Shown here: one piece after another, positions 1 to 11,082 of the stretch
Layout: each line of letters opens with the position of its first letter
How positions within the stretch are numbered: the stretch's first letter is position 1
Assembly: GCA_944989445.1 (NCBI GenBank)
Contig: CALYLW010000039.1
Location: 1,857,001-1,921,000, forward strand
From: Ampullaceana balthica
Lineage: Eukaryota > Mollusca > Gastropoda > Lymnaeidae
DNA: 64,000 nucleotides
Direction of reading: 5' to 3'
Position numbers and translations under genes: made by a program
Notes under the pieces: model-generated
Database searches by the model: none
Told to the model about the DNA's origin: nothing
Seen by the model: only the letters and a program-made list of their open reading frames with translations

Positions 1-177
1 CAAAACGAACCTTTAGTCTTCGTAACTTACTATCAAAACGAACCTTTAGTCTTCGTAACTTACTATCAAAACGAACCTTTAGTCTTCGTAACTTACTATC
101 AAAACAAACCTTTAGTCTTCGTAACTTAATATCAAAACAAACCTTTAGTCTTCGTAACTTACTATCAAAACGAACCC
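1..177. repeat. 33-bp minisatellite, about five copies
   Basis: A 33-bp unit (core 'cctttagtcttcgtaactta') repeats head to tail with one or two substitutions per unit and runs off the left window edge. It lies in the Rh-gene intron upstream of the first exon seen here and abuts a second array of different unit length. Confidence 0.95.
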
Positions 178-575
178 TTCGTCTTCCTATAAAACCAACC
201 TTTTGTCTCCCCTCTCAAACCAACCTTTTGTCTCCTCTCTCAAACCCACCTTTTGTCTCCCATATCAAACCAACCTTTTGTCTCCCCTCTCAAACCAACC
301 TTTTGTCTCCCCTCTCAAACCAAACTTTTGTCTCCCCTATCAAACCAACCTTTTGTCTCCCCTCTCAAACCAACACCTTTGCCTCCCCTATCAAACCAAC
401 CTTTTGTCTCCCCTCTCAAACCAACCTTTTGTCTCCCCTCTCAAACCAACCTTTTGTCTCCCCTCTCAAACCAACCTTTTGTCTCCCCTCTCAAACCAAC
501 CTTTTGTCTCCCCTCTCAAACCAACCTTTTGTCTCCCCTCTCAAACCAACCTTTTGTCTCCCCTCTCAAACCAAC
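178..575. repeat. 25-bp pyrimidine-rich minisatellite ending at a splice acceptor
   Basis: About sixteen copies of a 25-bp unit (core 'ccaaccttttgtctcccc'). Because 25 is not a multiple of three, all three forward frames stay open and give spurious proteins of 156-172 residues. The last, diverged unit (from 571) becomes the polypyrimidine tract and AG acceptor of the Rh exon that begins at 589, so the array touches the exon. Confidence 0.95.
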
Positions 576-588
576 CTTCTGTGTCCAG

Positions 589-726
589 GTTCACGTCCAG
601 AACTCAACCCTGGCCGGTGGTGTGGCCGTGGGAGCCTCAGCCCAAATGCCTATGCACCCGTTCGGCGCAATGATATTCGGCTGCGCTGCCGGACTCATTA
701 GCGTGCTGGGATACAAGTTTTTGACA
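589..726 (+). CDS. Rh transporter exon (first in window)
   Basis: 138 bp, phase 0 at both ends. The acceptor is 'gtgtccag' at the end of the 25-bp array and the donor is 'gtgagt'. It encodes 46 residues from [11 protein letters not shown] to GYKFLT, including one membrane helix. Confidence 0.9.
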
Positions 727-3308
727 GTGAGTAAACATGATTTGACCTATTTATTTGACAGCAAGGACTAATTTCAAACTGTTATTTTGATTTTATGTAC
801 GAATGTTGTAGGAAGGAGACGAAAGTAGGTCAAGTTCAGTTACGGATGCTGCTCAATTTCTTTTAAAATAACATATTTTCCCCCATTATCAGTTGTAAAG
901 GGAAATTAAATCCCCAACCAACATTCTTTCGTAAAATCTTCTGTACTAATAATTAATAATAGTATAAATTAGGTCTTCAGATAAGAATAATAAAATATTT
1001 TTAAAAAATCTTTTTTTTAAAAAAAGGACACGCTTTTAGAATATACCCGTAAAAACAAAGTCTTTGACTATAAATCCCTTATATATGAGACATAACTAAA
1101 AGTGGTGATTATGTTAAAACCGTGTCCTTTAAAAAAAAAGATTTTAAAAATATTTTATTATTTAAAACTTATAATAAAAACTCTTTACAACTCACGTCTG
1201 ACGCCCACACATCTTTTTTCACCTCTTTTTTTTTATAACAAACACCTCATAAGTGCCCGCACAACGTTTTATACCACGGTGATGTGTTCACGTGGTGAAA
1301 TCATGTATGTCAACAAAGCAGACGGGTACCGATGCTTATATAAAGATAAGCTATAAATGCAATAATTTAAATACGGTACATTAGATCGATCTGAAATTGT
1401 GATACAATGCATTGTCATCCAAGATCTATCTGTGGTAAAATTTGGAAATCTTTAGGACCATCAGAAGTGGTTTAATTTTACGTTTCAAGATTTGAAGGAT
1501 GGATACAACATACAAACAGTGTGACTTAAATAATAGCGTGTAAAATCAAAAACAAACAAACAATGTGCCCTTTATTTATAGCTCCATAATGTGTGTTGTC
1601 CAATGTCCAACAGCCCCATGCCATAATGTGTGTTGTCCAATGTCCTACAGCCCCTGCTCAGGAAGTACCTCAAGATCCATGACACGTGTGGTGTCCACAA
1701 CTTGCACGGCATGCCGGGATTGCTGGCGGCCATTGGGGCGGCCATACTTGCAGCCATTTCTGGATCGTGGTCCGAGCATGAGTGAGTTGTAACATCCGAA
1801 TCATCAGGATTTCACGATATTTTTCAAGTAGCTGGGATTGAAATAAGTAGAAGCGGCACGTCTTTGTGCGTCGTATAACGTGTTTATTTTTAAAAAAAAA
1901 CCCAACTAAATTGAAATTACAATCGAAAGGAATGTTTTTAAATATCTGACTCAAAAATCTTCAATATTACATTTAATCTACATGAAAATAGTTTTTATGA
2001 AAAAAATACTTTTTAATCCAAATATTATTTTCATTGTTGTTATTTTCAATTTGATGTCTTGATATTGTCTCCCCTGAATTTTCAAAACAAACTATGTTAA
2101 GTTACCATAATAATTGTTTCCCTTGACTGTTCTAAACCATGTTTTAACCCAATGATTGTCTCCCCTGCTTGCAGCCGACTGGCGATCTTCCCTGAAACAT
2201 TCGCCGAGAACTCTACCATCGCTGGCTCCTTGGGCCGCACACCTGGTCAGCAAGGAGGCTACCAGTTCTTGGTGGCCACCATCACGCTAGGTTTCGCCAT
2301 TGTCGGGGGAACTTTCACAGGTGAGTAGCATTGTCTGAGAGTGGTGTATGGTGATCTGTGATATCATTGTCCAAGAGTGGTTTATGGTTGTTTGTAATAA
2401 CATTGTCCAAGAGTGGTCTATGGTAGTTTTTAAAATCAAGCTCTTATTTTCTTAAGATTTACAAAATGATCTTTATAAGTGTAAAAATGGCCTCTCTTTT
2501 AAATAATTTTAGAAGGTTGTGCATTCTGGAAGGTTCTACACATTATATAAAAATTAAACACACTTATAAAGCCACAAATGTTAAGGGGGGACCACTCAAA
2601 AGTTTATGTACACTATTGAGACGCACCAATTTTAAAAGCGTTGTGTACCATTGTGAATGTTGTAAGAAAACACAGAAAGTCTGAGAATGAGAAAGTAGAT
2701 ATGAATTAAAATAGGCGACTTGATATCTGTATGTTTATTCAGTCGGCTCGTGTGCAAACAAAAGAAATGGCCAAACCATTAACAATTGTTTCTGTAATAT
2801 TTTCATACCGTCTTTTAAAATGCAAGAGCATTAGTCCGCAGGTATGTGCAGAGGCGTCATTAGGGTTGGTGTCACCCGGGGTGGTAGCTCATGGTGTCAC
2901 CCCCTAACGACTTAACCCATAGAACTCCTCCGAGTCTTCCAGTGCCAAATAATGGGAACATACAGAATTTTACATTTTGGTGTCACCCGGGGCGGCCCGC
3001 CCCCAACGCACCCCCTAGTGACGCCACTGGGTATGTGTATATCCTTTCTGTCCATTTGTTACAGAGAGCGCGGTCCAGGTTTTAAAGACATCTCTGATTG
3101 TTTCGTAGCTCTAATCACTTGCATATCTGAAATAAATGTTTTTTCCCCAGGCTTTATTTTGAAACTGCCCATCTGGGACATGCCAAAAGAAGATAATATC
3201 TTCAATGATGCCGACAACTGGGAAGTTCCTGAAGAGGGCGCTCCTGAGACGAACTCATCCAATCACTACAAAGCTACCAGCTCTCACATCGTCGAGTCGC
3301 ACATGTAA
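589..3308 (+). CDS. Rh-type ammonium transporter, C-terminal four exons (5' part outside the window)
   Basis: This is the 3' end of a Rhesus-glycoprotein family gene. The family forms trimeric membrane channels for ammonium/ammonia (RhAG/RhBG/RhCG type) in the plasma membrane. Exons: 589-726, 1651-1781, 2175-2320, 3151-3308. Their phases join perfectly (0, then 2, then 1) with GT-AG introns. The joined product has the family landmarks in order: [11 protein letters not shown], a hydrophobic helix ([16 protein letters not shown]), [11 protein letters not shown] carrying the second pore-lining histidine of the twin-His pair, a further helix ([20 protein letters not shown]), then LKLPIWDMP and a polar cytoplasmic tail ending SHIVESHM. 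The gene runs tail to tail with the CCDC191-like gene. The duplication breakpoint cuts inside its last exon, but this copy is whole from 589 to the stop. Family assignment is secure; the exact paralog is not. Confidence 0.9.
1584..1654 (+). repeat. 37-bp tandem duplication that copies a splice acceptor
   Basis: Two near-identical 37-bp units each end in a pyrimidine-rich tract, an AG (…ccaacag and …cctacag) and 'cccc'. The second AG is the acceptor used in the Rh model, because the exon from 1651 is in frame. Using the first AG (exon from 1614) would add 37 nt and shift the frame. Confidence 0.85.
1651..1781 (+). CDS. Rh transporter exon with the NLHG pore histidine
   Basis: 131 bp, enters in phase 0 and leaves two bases of a codon at the donor 'gtgagt'. 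It encodes [20 protein letters not shown] and then an alanine-rich membrane helix ending SGSWSEH. The [11 protein letters not shown] stretch is diagnostic of Rh glycoproteins. Confidence 0.92.
2175..2320 (+). CDS. Rh transporter exon (penultimate)
   Basis: 146 bp. The first base completes GAC from the preceding exon, and the last base is the G of a split glycine codon before 'gtgagt'. It encodes [20 protein letters not shown] and then the last transmembrane helix ([19 protein letters not shown]). Confidence 0.92.
2849..3029. mobile_element. hAT-type MITE, 181 bp, with perfect 8-bp target duplication
   Basis: Imperfect terminal inverted repeats (left CAGAGGCGTCATTAGGG, right end the complement of CAGTGGCGTCACTAGGG) are bordered by identical 8-bp flanks, 'ggtatgtg' at 2841-2848 and 3030-3037. 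Eight-bp target duplications and CAG-starting termini indicate the hAT superfamily. It has no coding capacity and sits in the last Rh intron. Older relatives lie at 7074-7245 and 21259-21430. Confidence 0.85.
3151..3308 (+). CDS. Rh transporter terminal exon with stop
   Basis: 158 bp. The acceptor is 'ttccccag'. The first two bases complete glycine, and the stop TAA is at 3306-3308. It encodes [17 protein letters not shown] and a hydrophilic tail ending VESHM. The 14.18-kb duplication unit begins at base 3187, inside the AAA codon of MPKED, so everything from EDNIF onward is repeated at 17370-17491. Confidence 0.92.
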
Positions 3309-3772
3309 AGTCTGCATTGATTGGTTGGTCTTTTCTGCTGCACCGGCGTGTTGTGATTGGTTTAAACATTTCTTTAGGGAGTTTAATTTGGCTTTTTTCT
3401 TCTCGTTTCTACTTGTATTATGAAAGCACCCATTCTATTTATTTTATGGGGAGTTTCTCTGATTGGTCTCTTGAAACTTTCACATTAATGTAACTGACGA
3501 AATTAACGGAATTCATGGTGTCGCAGGCAATGTTACTTTGAAACTCAATTCCACAGATATAATATGAAAACCCAGCCCCCCCCCCTTTCCCAGACTCATG
3601 TTAAAGGATTGGGAAACGCTCCAGTTTTCAGTCACGGGCGGCACAATTCTTTTAATTCTCGCCTCCTGGCGAGTTGGGACCCCGCCCCCTAACTCTTAGA
3701 ACTTGGCCAACACCACTACTTCACTGATTATCAATAACAATCGATAGTTGCATGTGCCAATGATATTGTTCA

Positions 3773-3778
3773 AATAAA
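3773..3778 (+). promoter_or_regulatory. candidate Rh polyadenylation signal AATAAA
   Basis: A canonical AATAAA lies about 465 bp after the Rh stop codon in a 3'UTR-like stretch. It is a plausible end of the transcript, but there is no direct evidence of cleavage. Confidence 0.45.
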
Positions 3779-3835
3779 GGATTGATGTTAATTCACCGTT
3801 TAGATCATATCGCGGTTCCAGTAAAATAAATGTTA

Positions 3836-3906
3836 GATTTGAGAACTAAATTTGAGAACTAGATTTGAGAACTAGATTTAAGACCTAGATTTGAAAACTA
3901 GATTTG
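3836..3906. repeat. 13-bp tandem repeat, five units
   Basis: Degenerate repeats of 'gagaactagattt' in the Rh 3' spacer. The stretch is duplicated in copy 2 near 18019-18089. Confidence 0.8.
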
Positions 3907-4021
3907 TGCAGCGTTCTGCGTGACCCGTCAATGTAATCCAAATCATTTTCATGTAATGAAGGGTTATAAATTGAGTTTTTAAAAGTTATTTGTTATATAA
4001 ACTGAAATGAAAAGTATAGGC

Positions 4022-4122
<101 letters not shown>

Positions 4123-4214
4123 TTGTTTAAAATCTGAAAAAAAAATATTCTGCTTTTAGTGAAATTATACTTGTAAAATAAATGATAATCAATAAAATAT
4201 TTTTTTAAAATATT

Positions 4215-4375
4215 TTTTTTTGGGGGGGAGGGTCCCGTAACCTCGTGGTCATAGGGGGTTTATATGTTTCCATTAGAACTTTCTCGGGGCTTGGTAGACC
4301 TTGGCGGCGCCCATCTCCTCTCCAGGTCAGCGGAGGACTTTTTAGCGATAGTCATTCATTTAGCGATTTATTTGT
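4215..4375 (-). mobile_element. SINE type 2 fragment (tRNA head missing)
   Basis: It shares the body 'gtttccattagaac…ggtcagcggagga' with the fuller copy at 54488-54712 and with 8765-8985. Only the distal body remains. It is duplicated at about 18400-18560. Confidence 0.7.
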
Positions 4376-6219
4376 AATGTTTGTTAAATAGCCTACATCT
4401 AACATTACATTTGATATTACTGATATCTATCTTTAACGTCCAATGACACAAACACAGAATTCTGGGAGCTGTGAAGGGGTGGGGTTGTGAATAGAGGCGC
4501 CCCTGTTCACACTTGCATCAGATCATTTGACGAGTATATTCTATTATCTAGAGTTTAAAAAATGTTTTAATGTGGGTAGGGGGAGGGGTTGGTTTGCTGG
4601 ACTGAAATTATTCTTGTTCTAAAAAGCCAATTTTTTCTTTTAACCATTCTTTAACTTCATTTTACCATTTGCTATTCTTGTCTAAACCTTTTGCTAACTT
4701 TTTTTAATACGATTTTGAAATTATCATTTGATCGTGTTTGAGGCTGTATTTGAAATAATAGTTGACTATCAATAGACCCTTGACCTGAAGAGGTGTCATT
4801 GTTGTACGTGTTATTGCTTAATTGTTGCTTAATAAAGGGGAAAAGTGTTTGTGTGGGGGTGCTAAAATATTTATTTAAAAAACACCAAAATCTTAAAATA
4901 CTTTTAAATTAATTAATTGTAAATTTATACTCATATTTAAGAGATATTACTCTCTCTAAAGTTTTGTTATTTATTGGAAATTTAGGGCTTGTGTTATTTA
5001 AAATAGTTTAAGCGTATCAGCGGCATCTGCCATTAAAGTAGATGTCCTTGCCATTAAAGTAGATGTTCTTGCCATTAAAGTAGATGTTCTTGCCCTGTTA
5101 CGTGCCTCTAGGTTTATTTATTTTCTTTTAAATGTTTTACAGTAAAGCTGAAATGTTTCATTTATTTTTGTTGTTGATTTTTTCTCCAGGGGAGCTGATG
5201 AGAAGCTACTTAAGCAAACATTCGAATTAAAACCCTAGCCAAATTAGTGTAGTCATTAGCCACGTTGTGTGCCCTGAGTCTTCAAAATTGTTCATCACGA
5301 CTTACCTGCCCCTGGACACCAGAGCTGCTGAAACAACCACATTTCAACCAATGGGTGGTCACGTAAATGACTGTGTTTGACAAGAGTTGTCCCATGTACC
5401 AGCCACCAGCCTCAGACGGGAAGTGAGCCGAAATGAATAAATTGAAGAGTGAGCCGAGGCCTTATTTCCACGCTGCCTTTTGGGTTTACACTCAAAAGTC
5501 TTGAAGAAGACATTTTGTACATGACCTAACCATTCTTAGCATTAAAACTAACATATATATGAGTGAATGTTTTATTTTCAGTTTAAGCTATTTGTACATG
5601 ACCTTATCATTCTTTGCAAAAACCAAGAAATGTATGAGTAAATGTTTTACTGTAAGATATTATTTTATCACTTATTTATATCATAATATGGCACTTTTCG
5701 TTCCAAATATATTCAGATGTATGCAAATATCCCACCCCAATTCAGGGTTCTAGAAATGTTGTAAATTAATGGGATCTCAAAATTGTATATAACAACCCAT
5801 GACTCATATTAGAAGCTTGATGTAGGCAGGAGTTGTCTTTAGTACTGAGGTGTCCTACAGTCTATAATTTAAGTTTATTTTTGCTTTGCTAAGCTGTTAA
5901 AACAGTTATCCACGAGTATCAGAGGTATATCTCCATGTTAAAAAATCTGAATTAAAAACAAATTAATTATGAAATTTAAAAGCCATGAATTGTGAAAGGA
6001 TTTTATAAAAATTATTTTATATCATTCATGATTTCTTGGATAAGTTTTGCATAATTTGCCCTTTATTTTGGATTAATGGGCAATTTAAAAAAACAACAGT
6101 TTAAAATAATAAACAACCACTTCAATGCAATATATGGGGAATACATTAACATACATAATTCCCGTAGTAATGTAATGCTTCTTAGATGTAATGCTGGTTT
6201 GTTCAATAGTGCGCACCAA

Positions 6220-6400
6220 AAATTACTGCACCAAATATAACTCTTTTAGAACGTTCCGCATAAAATTGTTCAATATGATAATAAATGAATAAATAAAAAT
6301 AAATAAAATAAATGAAAGTTATGTATTACGTTATTTTTTAATCTGATGTGATGAAAACTTCCGTAATTTTTGACGGAGGATACGCTAGTTAATAAATAAT
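6220..6400 (-). repeat. dispersed repeat with a 'cgtcaaaaatgacg'-type core
   Basis: Read on -, it has 'aactagcgta…ccgtcaaaaattacggaagtttt' and, further on, 'ggtgcagtaattt', as in the longer + copy at 40185-40620. A shorter relative lies near 47868-47900. No coding capacity was seen and the transposon class is unknown. Confidence 0.6.
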
Positions 6401-7073
6401 TATTATCCTTTGTAATTACCAGAAATATTTTAAGACATTTTTCAATAAAAAAACGCTTGTCATAAAAATGTAACTTATTTTTTAGAATAAATTAGTGCCT
6501 GCACATTCACTGTGTTAATAATAATAATATATTTCCATGTTGTTATTTAAAAATAAAAAATTATAATTGCCTTTCACTATATGATATTACATTTCTATTT
6601 TACTATCACTTTTGTCCACACCTTGAAGCCTTAGAATCCTGAGCCACAGGGCCAGGGGCCTCAAATAAAAAGAAATTGTAAAAATAGTTTTGAACATTTT
6701 TTTAAAGGGCTCAATTGTTTTTATAATGGCTTGTTAGAATCATAGTTAAATGTTAGAATTACAGTTAAGCTTAGAATCACAGTTTAACTTAGATAATTGT
6801 TGAACTTAGAATACAAGTTAAACAAAACTGCCAATTAGGATCTCTTGAACGGTATAAAGTGTAGTACTATATTTTTAATAATTGGATTCAACATATTTTT
6901 GAAAGGAAAAAGTACATGAAGGTACTTTTTTTGTGTGAAAATTCTGAAACTTGTATTAATTTCATAAAGTAAATGATTTAAAGTTTACATCATAGACAGT
7001 ATTTTTATTAGCGCTGGTCTATTTTATTATTAAACTCGGGAGTAAGAAGCAAAAAAAAATGCATCTTTCACAA

Positions 7074-7245
7074 ATGGCGTTACTAGGGTTGGTGTCACCC
7101 TTTCATGACTTACCACATAGACCTGCTCCAAGTCTTCCAGCTCCAAATATCAGGAACAAACAGAATTTTACGTTTTAAGGTGACCCCTTGTGATGGTGTG
7201 ACCCGGTGCGGTCCGCACCACCCGCACTCCCTTAAGTCCCCTATG
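7074..7245. mobile_element. degenerate hAT-type MITE
   Basis: It aligns along its length with the MITE at 2849-3029: shared 'gcgtYaYtagggttggtgtc' start, 'agtcttccag' middle and 'gtgacccggtgcggtccgc' end. The termini are decayed and no target duplication is evident. Copy 2 equivalent: about 21259-21430. Confidence 0.7.
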
Positions 7246-8764
7246 TCCTTCACGCTTACACCAAAAAAAATAATTAAAAATACATTTAACATTATTTAAA
7301 CTCAGGAAATGTCATTATGAATACATATGCACAATATTTGAGAACATATAATCATTCTTAAAATGTAAAAAAAATATATATTTATTATAATCTGGTAAAA
7401 TTTCTGTATGCTTTGTACATGGTGAATAGGTGGTTTATGTTATCTTAAAATAATTAATTTGTATAAACTATTGAGAGTAACGAATGGTTATTGTTATTTC
7501 AGTTTGTAATGTAGAATCTTGACAGCATTGTTTCATTTGGTAAAGGGAAACAACTTCATAGATGTTTTATAATGTCACCTCCCTTTGAAAAATAAAGCAA
7601 TAATTAAAACCAAGACAATAATAATAATAGTAACATAAAAAAGTTAGGGCTATAAAGAACATTTCACCCATGAATACAATAGAGTGTGTGATTCTTCTTG
7701 ATTGTTTATTTAGCACATATTGAATGTTCAGTTTAATCACAGATTGAATGTTCAGTTTAATCACTTGCTCATTTTATTGCTGTAGTTATTAGTTTCCTCT
7801 GTGTCGATATTTATTGTTATTTTATGCACAAATAAAAAGTAACTAACACACTTGCATATGATTTTGTAATCTATTATTTATATATGAATAGGGCGATGCA
7901 TTCTCGATTCCTCTATAGATGTGTATTTGAGTGTCCGTAACTATGTTTTTCTGTGTGTGCTCCGGTTGTGTTGCAATGTTAGAATACAATCACATTTTTG
8001 TTCCAGTTGTTCTTGAAGTTGGTCTAAAAATATAATAACATTGATCTTAGCCACGGGGCTGAGAAGCGATCACTGTCGCCAGCTTGGATCACTTTAGCTT
8101 GATAAATGAAACAAGTTAATATGAATTTTACGACTCCTCATGGATTTGAAATTTTAAATATGTTATATATTAAATTAAGGCTGCGGAAATTAACGGTTAA
8201 TTTCTCAATTAATCGTTAAAAAAATTTAATAATTAAAAATTTTTTGACTATTAATCAACGTAACTCTTAAAAATGTACTGGAAGTCAAAAAGTAAAATAT
8301 TTCGGCCCATAAATTTTAAAAATCAACTCGTGTGCAAAGTTGCACAATGTTCATTTTTTGTGTGCAATATTTTAAAAAATTTGCTGCGTGGTGATTCTAA
8401 ACTCCTGCGTGGCGTCGTTTAAATATCTGTGCAGCCGCGCTTCTTAAAGGGAACATTGCTACCATAGTTCTAAGACTTCACTTTCATATCACCTGAAAAC
8501 CAAACACCCACTACAATATCAGAAACTTCAGTTGAGACAATCTAAAGCTATGTGAATGATTGTTCAGCTCGGCTGGTTATATTGTCAATAAGACCCGCTC
8601 ATCCCTTGAAACAAATAATGTCAACACATTTGTCTGTTTGCGTTGGTTAAAGGATGTGATATAAAGAAGACATTCCAGTGCTATTTCGATTTTCGACAAG
8701 TATTTTAATAAATGTTACTTATGACACCATAAATTTCAATTTTTTGCTTTAATCGAATTTTTTT

Positions 8765-8985
8765 TTAAAGTCCCATAACCTTGTCATTATAACCCCGTAG
8801 TCATAGGGGGTTCTAATGTTTCCATTAGAGCATTCTCGGGCTCGATAGACCTGGCGGCGCCCATCCCTCTCCAGGTCAGCGGAGGACTTTCTTAGCTTTA
8901 GTCATTCATCAACATTTTTATAGTGGCTTTAACGTGGAATCGATCCCACGCCCCTCAACTTGTGATCGAAATTAACGACTAATTA
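8765..8985 (-). mobile_element. SINE type 2, 5'-truncated
   Basis: Read on -, it has a Pol III B-box-like 'gggatcgattcc' followed by the same body as 54488-54712. The A-box portion has decayed. Copy 2 equivalent: about 22950-23170. Confidence 0.7.
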
Positions 8986-9225
8986 ATCGATAATTTTTCA
9001 AAAGTTAACGATTAAATTTAAATCAATGGTTAACAGCCCTAATTTAAATATAATTCTAAATTTTCTTGAACGTCAAGCCCCAGTTATTGTCTATTTCATT
9101 ATCTCATGATCTCTCTCTATTTATATCTCTCTCTCTCTGAATTGTGTTATTTTTGTGTAAAAATTTGGCAGGAAATATTTTAAAAAAAAATTAAATTAAG
9201 AAAAATGTATGAGTCAATAAAATAA

Positions 9226-9231
9226 TTTATT
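9226..9231 (-). promoter_or_regulatory. candidate polyadenylation signal of the CCDC191-like gene, copy 1
   Basis: AATAAA on the minus strand, about 310 bp beyond the stop codon at 9540. The equivalent signal of the intact gene is at 23411-23416. Inferred only from motif and position. Confidence 0.4.
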
Positions 9232-9360
9232 TGATTTTAGTGACACTTGTAATCATCACCAGATTATGAAAATCAATAGCACAAGAAAAGAACATTCTCA
9301 AATGGTTTTGACAATGAAGTTTTCACATCAAGGTGATGAACCTGTTTTACAATCCAGTTT

Positions 9361-9580
9361 CATCTAACAACTGTCTAAATCATCACATTGTTTTAATGAC
9401 ACATCATCTAACAACTGTCTAAATCATCACATTGTTTTAATGACACATCATCTAACAACTGTCTAAATCATCACATTGTTTTAATGACACATCATCTAAC
9501 AACTGTCTAAATCATCACATTGTTTTAATGACACATCATCTAACAACTGTCTAAATCATCACTTTGTTTTAATGACACAT
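9361..9580. repeat. 44-bp minisatellite built from the end of a coding exon
   Basis: Five head-to-tail 44-bp units. The unit nearest the gene (9537-9580) contains the last coding bases and the stop codon of the CCDC191-like terminal exon (SDDLDSC-stop). The other four lie in the 3'UTR and carry extra copies of the same C-terminal and stop region. Copy 2: 23546-23765. Confidence 0.9.
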
Positions 9581-11082
9581 CATCTTGGACTGTAAAATCT
9601 GGGATCATTTCAGCAACCTTTTTTCTCAGATCAAGCTTTCTTTTTTGTCTTTCTTCCTCTTTCTTCTGCCTCTCTTTTAAGTACCGCCAACCAAGGAATG
9701 TTTTTCTTTTAAGTGAGCTGTAGTTTAAACATAACAATATTATTTTATTTGTTTATTTGTTAAAACATATTATATATATATATTTTTAAAAATGACATTA
9801 TATTATTACAAATCCTCTATTTCAAATTTGTTTGAATTTTAAAGAAAACTTTAAAAATTGTAATGAAAGACTGGCATTTATTAAATGGTTGTAAATTACC
9901 TGTTTAAAGAAATATCTTAGTTTAATAATTTAAATTATTATTTTAATACGTAAGACATTATAGCTAAATATCATAATGATTGCATTAAAAATGAGTTCTT
10001 GCATTACTATTTCTAATTTTTTTTAATGATAAGAAACATTACTTTATGTAGAAATTTTGAGCCGATTCCATTTTATTCATTGAATTTATTCTTTCACTGG
10101 CTATAACATCAGTCCATGCTTGAAAAATTTTAGTTTTGAGATTATCTTGGTAGTGCCGATCTGCTCTGCGCTCCATTAGCTGAGTGTGGTACTTGTACTA
10201 AACAAGCCAAAGAATAGTTCCACAAATTGTTTCATTTAGTATTTAAAAAAAAATTAAAGCAATGGTATTTGCATGCTTCTTTTTAACTGTCTTTTTTTTA
10301 GTAAGTCTGCTACAATCCTGACCAATTGTGATTTTACATTTCATTCCATTGTGTATCACATATTGTCACTTAAGTGAATTAAATGTTAAAATATTAATAT
10401 AGCTTAAAATATGTATTTCATTGGAAAACAACAACAAATATAATTAAAATACCAACCATACAATAGCACAGTATTTCAAATCATATTTCATATTGTGTGT
10501 AGTAAATAATAAATTTAAAAAACTCTTTCGTTGTCCTTGGTTTTCATAAAATTTGGTGGCATGGTTATTTTCCATTACTTTGTACTTTGAAAATAATAAG
10601 CACATTGTAGTTTTAGCTTTAGGTTTAATTTTAAAATTGTGTGGAAAAAATAACAAACTTTACAAACAACTTACGTTTCTCCAGTTTTGAAAACAGTGCT
10701 TGATTACTAAGAATTCATGTGTCCTATCTGCAAGGTTGTTCTTTCTTTCTACTTCTTCCAGTGCAAATGACTTCAACATTTCAAAGCACTTTCTGAAAAT
10801 AAATTAGTTTTAGGTTAATTTCATATTTCAAATTAAATAATACTTACACATGATGCCACTGAACTTATCTTATCTTACAAAAGTTATGAGAAAAATAAAT
10901 TACCTCATTAAAACTTTCTCTCTGTGCTTTACTGCTTTCAACCAATTCCTTTTGGCTAAAGAAATGAGTTTCTTAAATGGAAGAAGTCCACGGTATTTTA
11001 AAAAGGATCTTTGGTAGTGCATATCAGCTTTTTTGTTCATTTCATCCATTCGTGCTAGCTCTTTATTTTTTTCTTCTTCTTT

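Noticed and set aside
203..771. Three overlapping + open frames of 156-172 residues
   Set aside because: They are frame-rotated readings of the 25-bp array. Only the last 46 codons of one frame belong to a real Rh exon.
5160..5240. Possible extra Rh 3' exon after 'ttttctccag'
   Set aside because: It can be read in phase (GELMRSYLSKHSN-stop), but the exon at 3151 already supplies the conserved C-terminus. Kept only as a remote alternative 3' end.
9361..9580. CRISPR-like array
   Set aside because: Units are contiguous with no spacers; eukaryotic minisatellite. The same holds for the other arrays.
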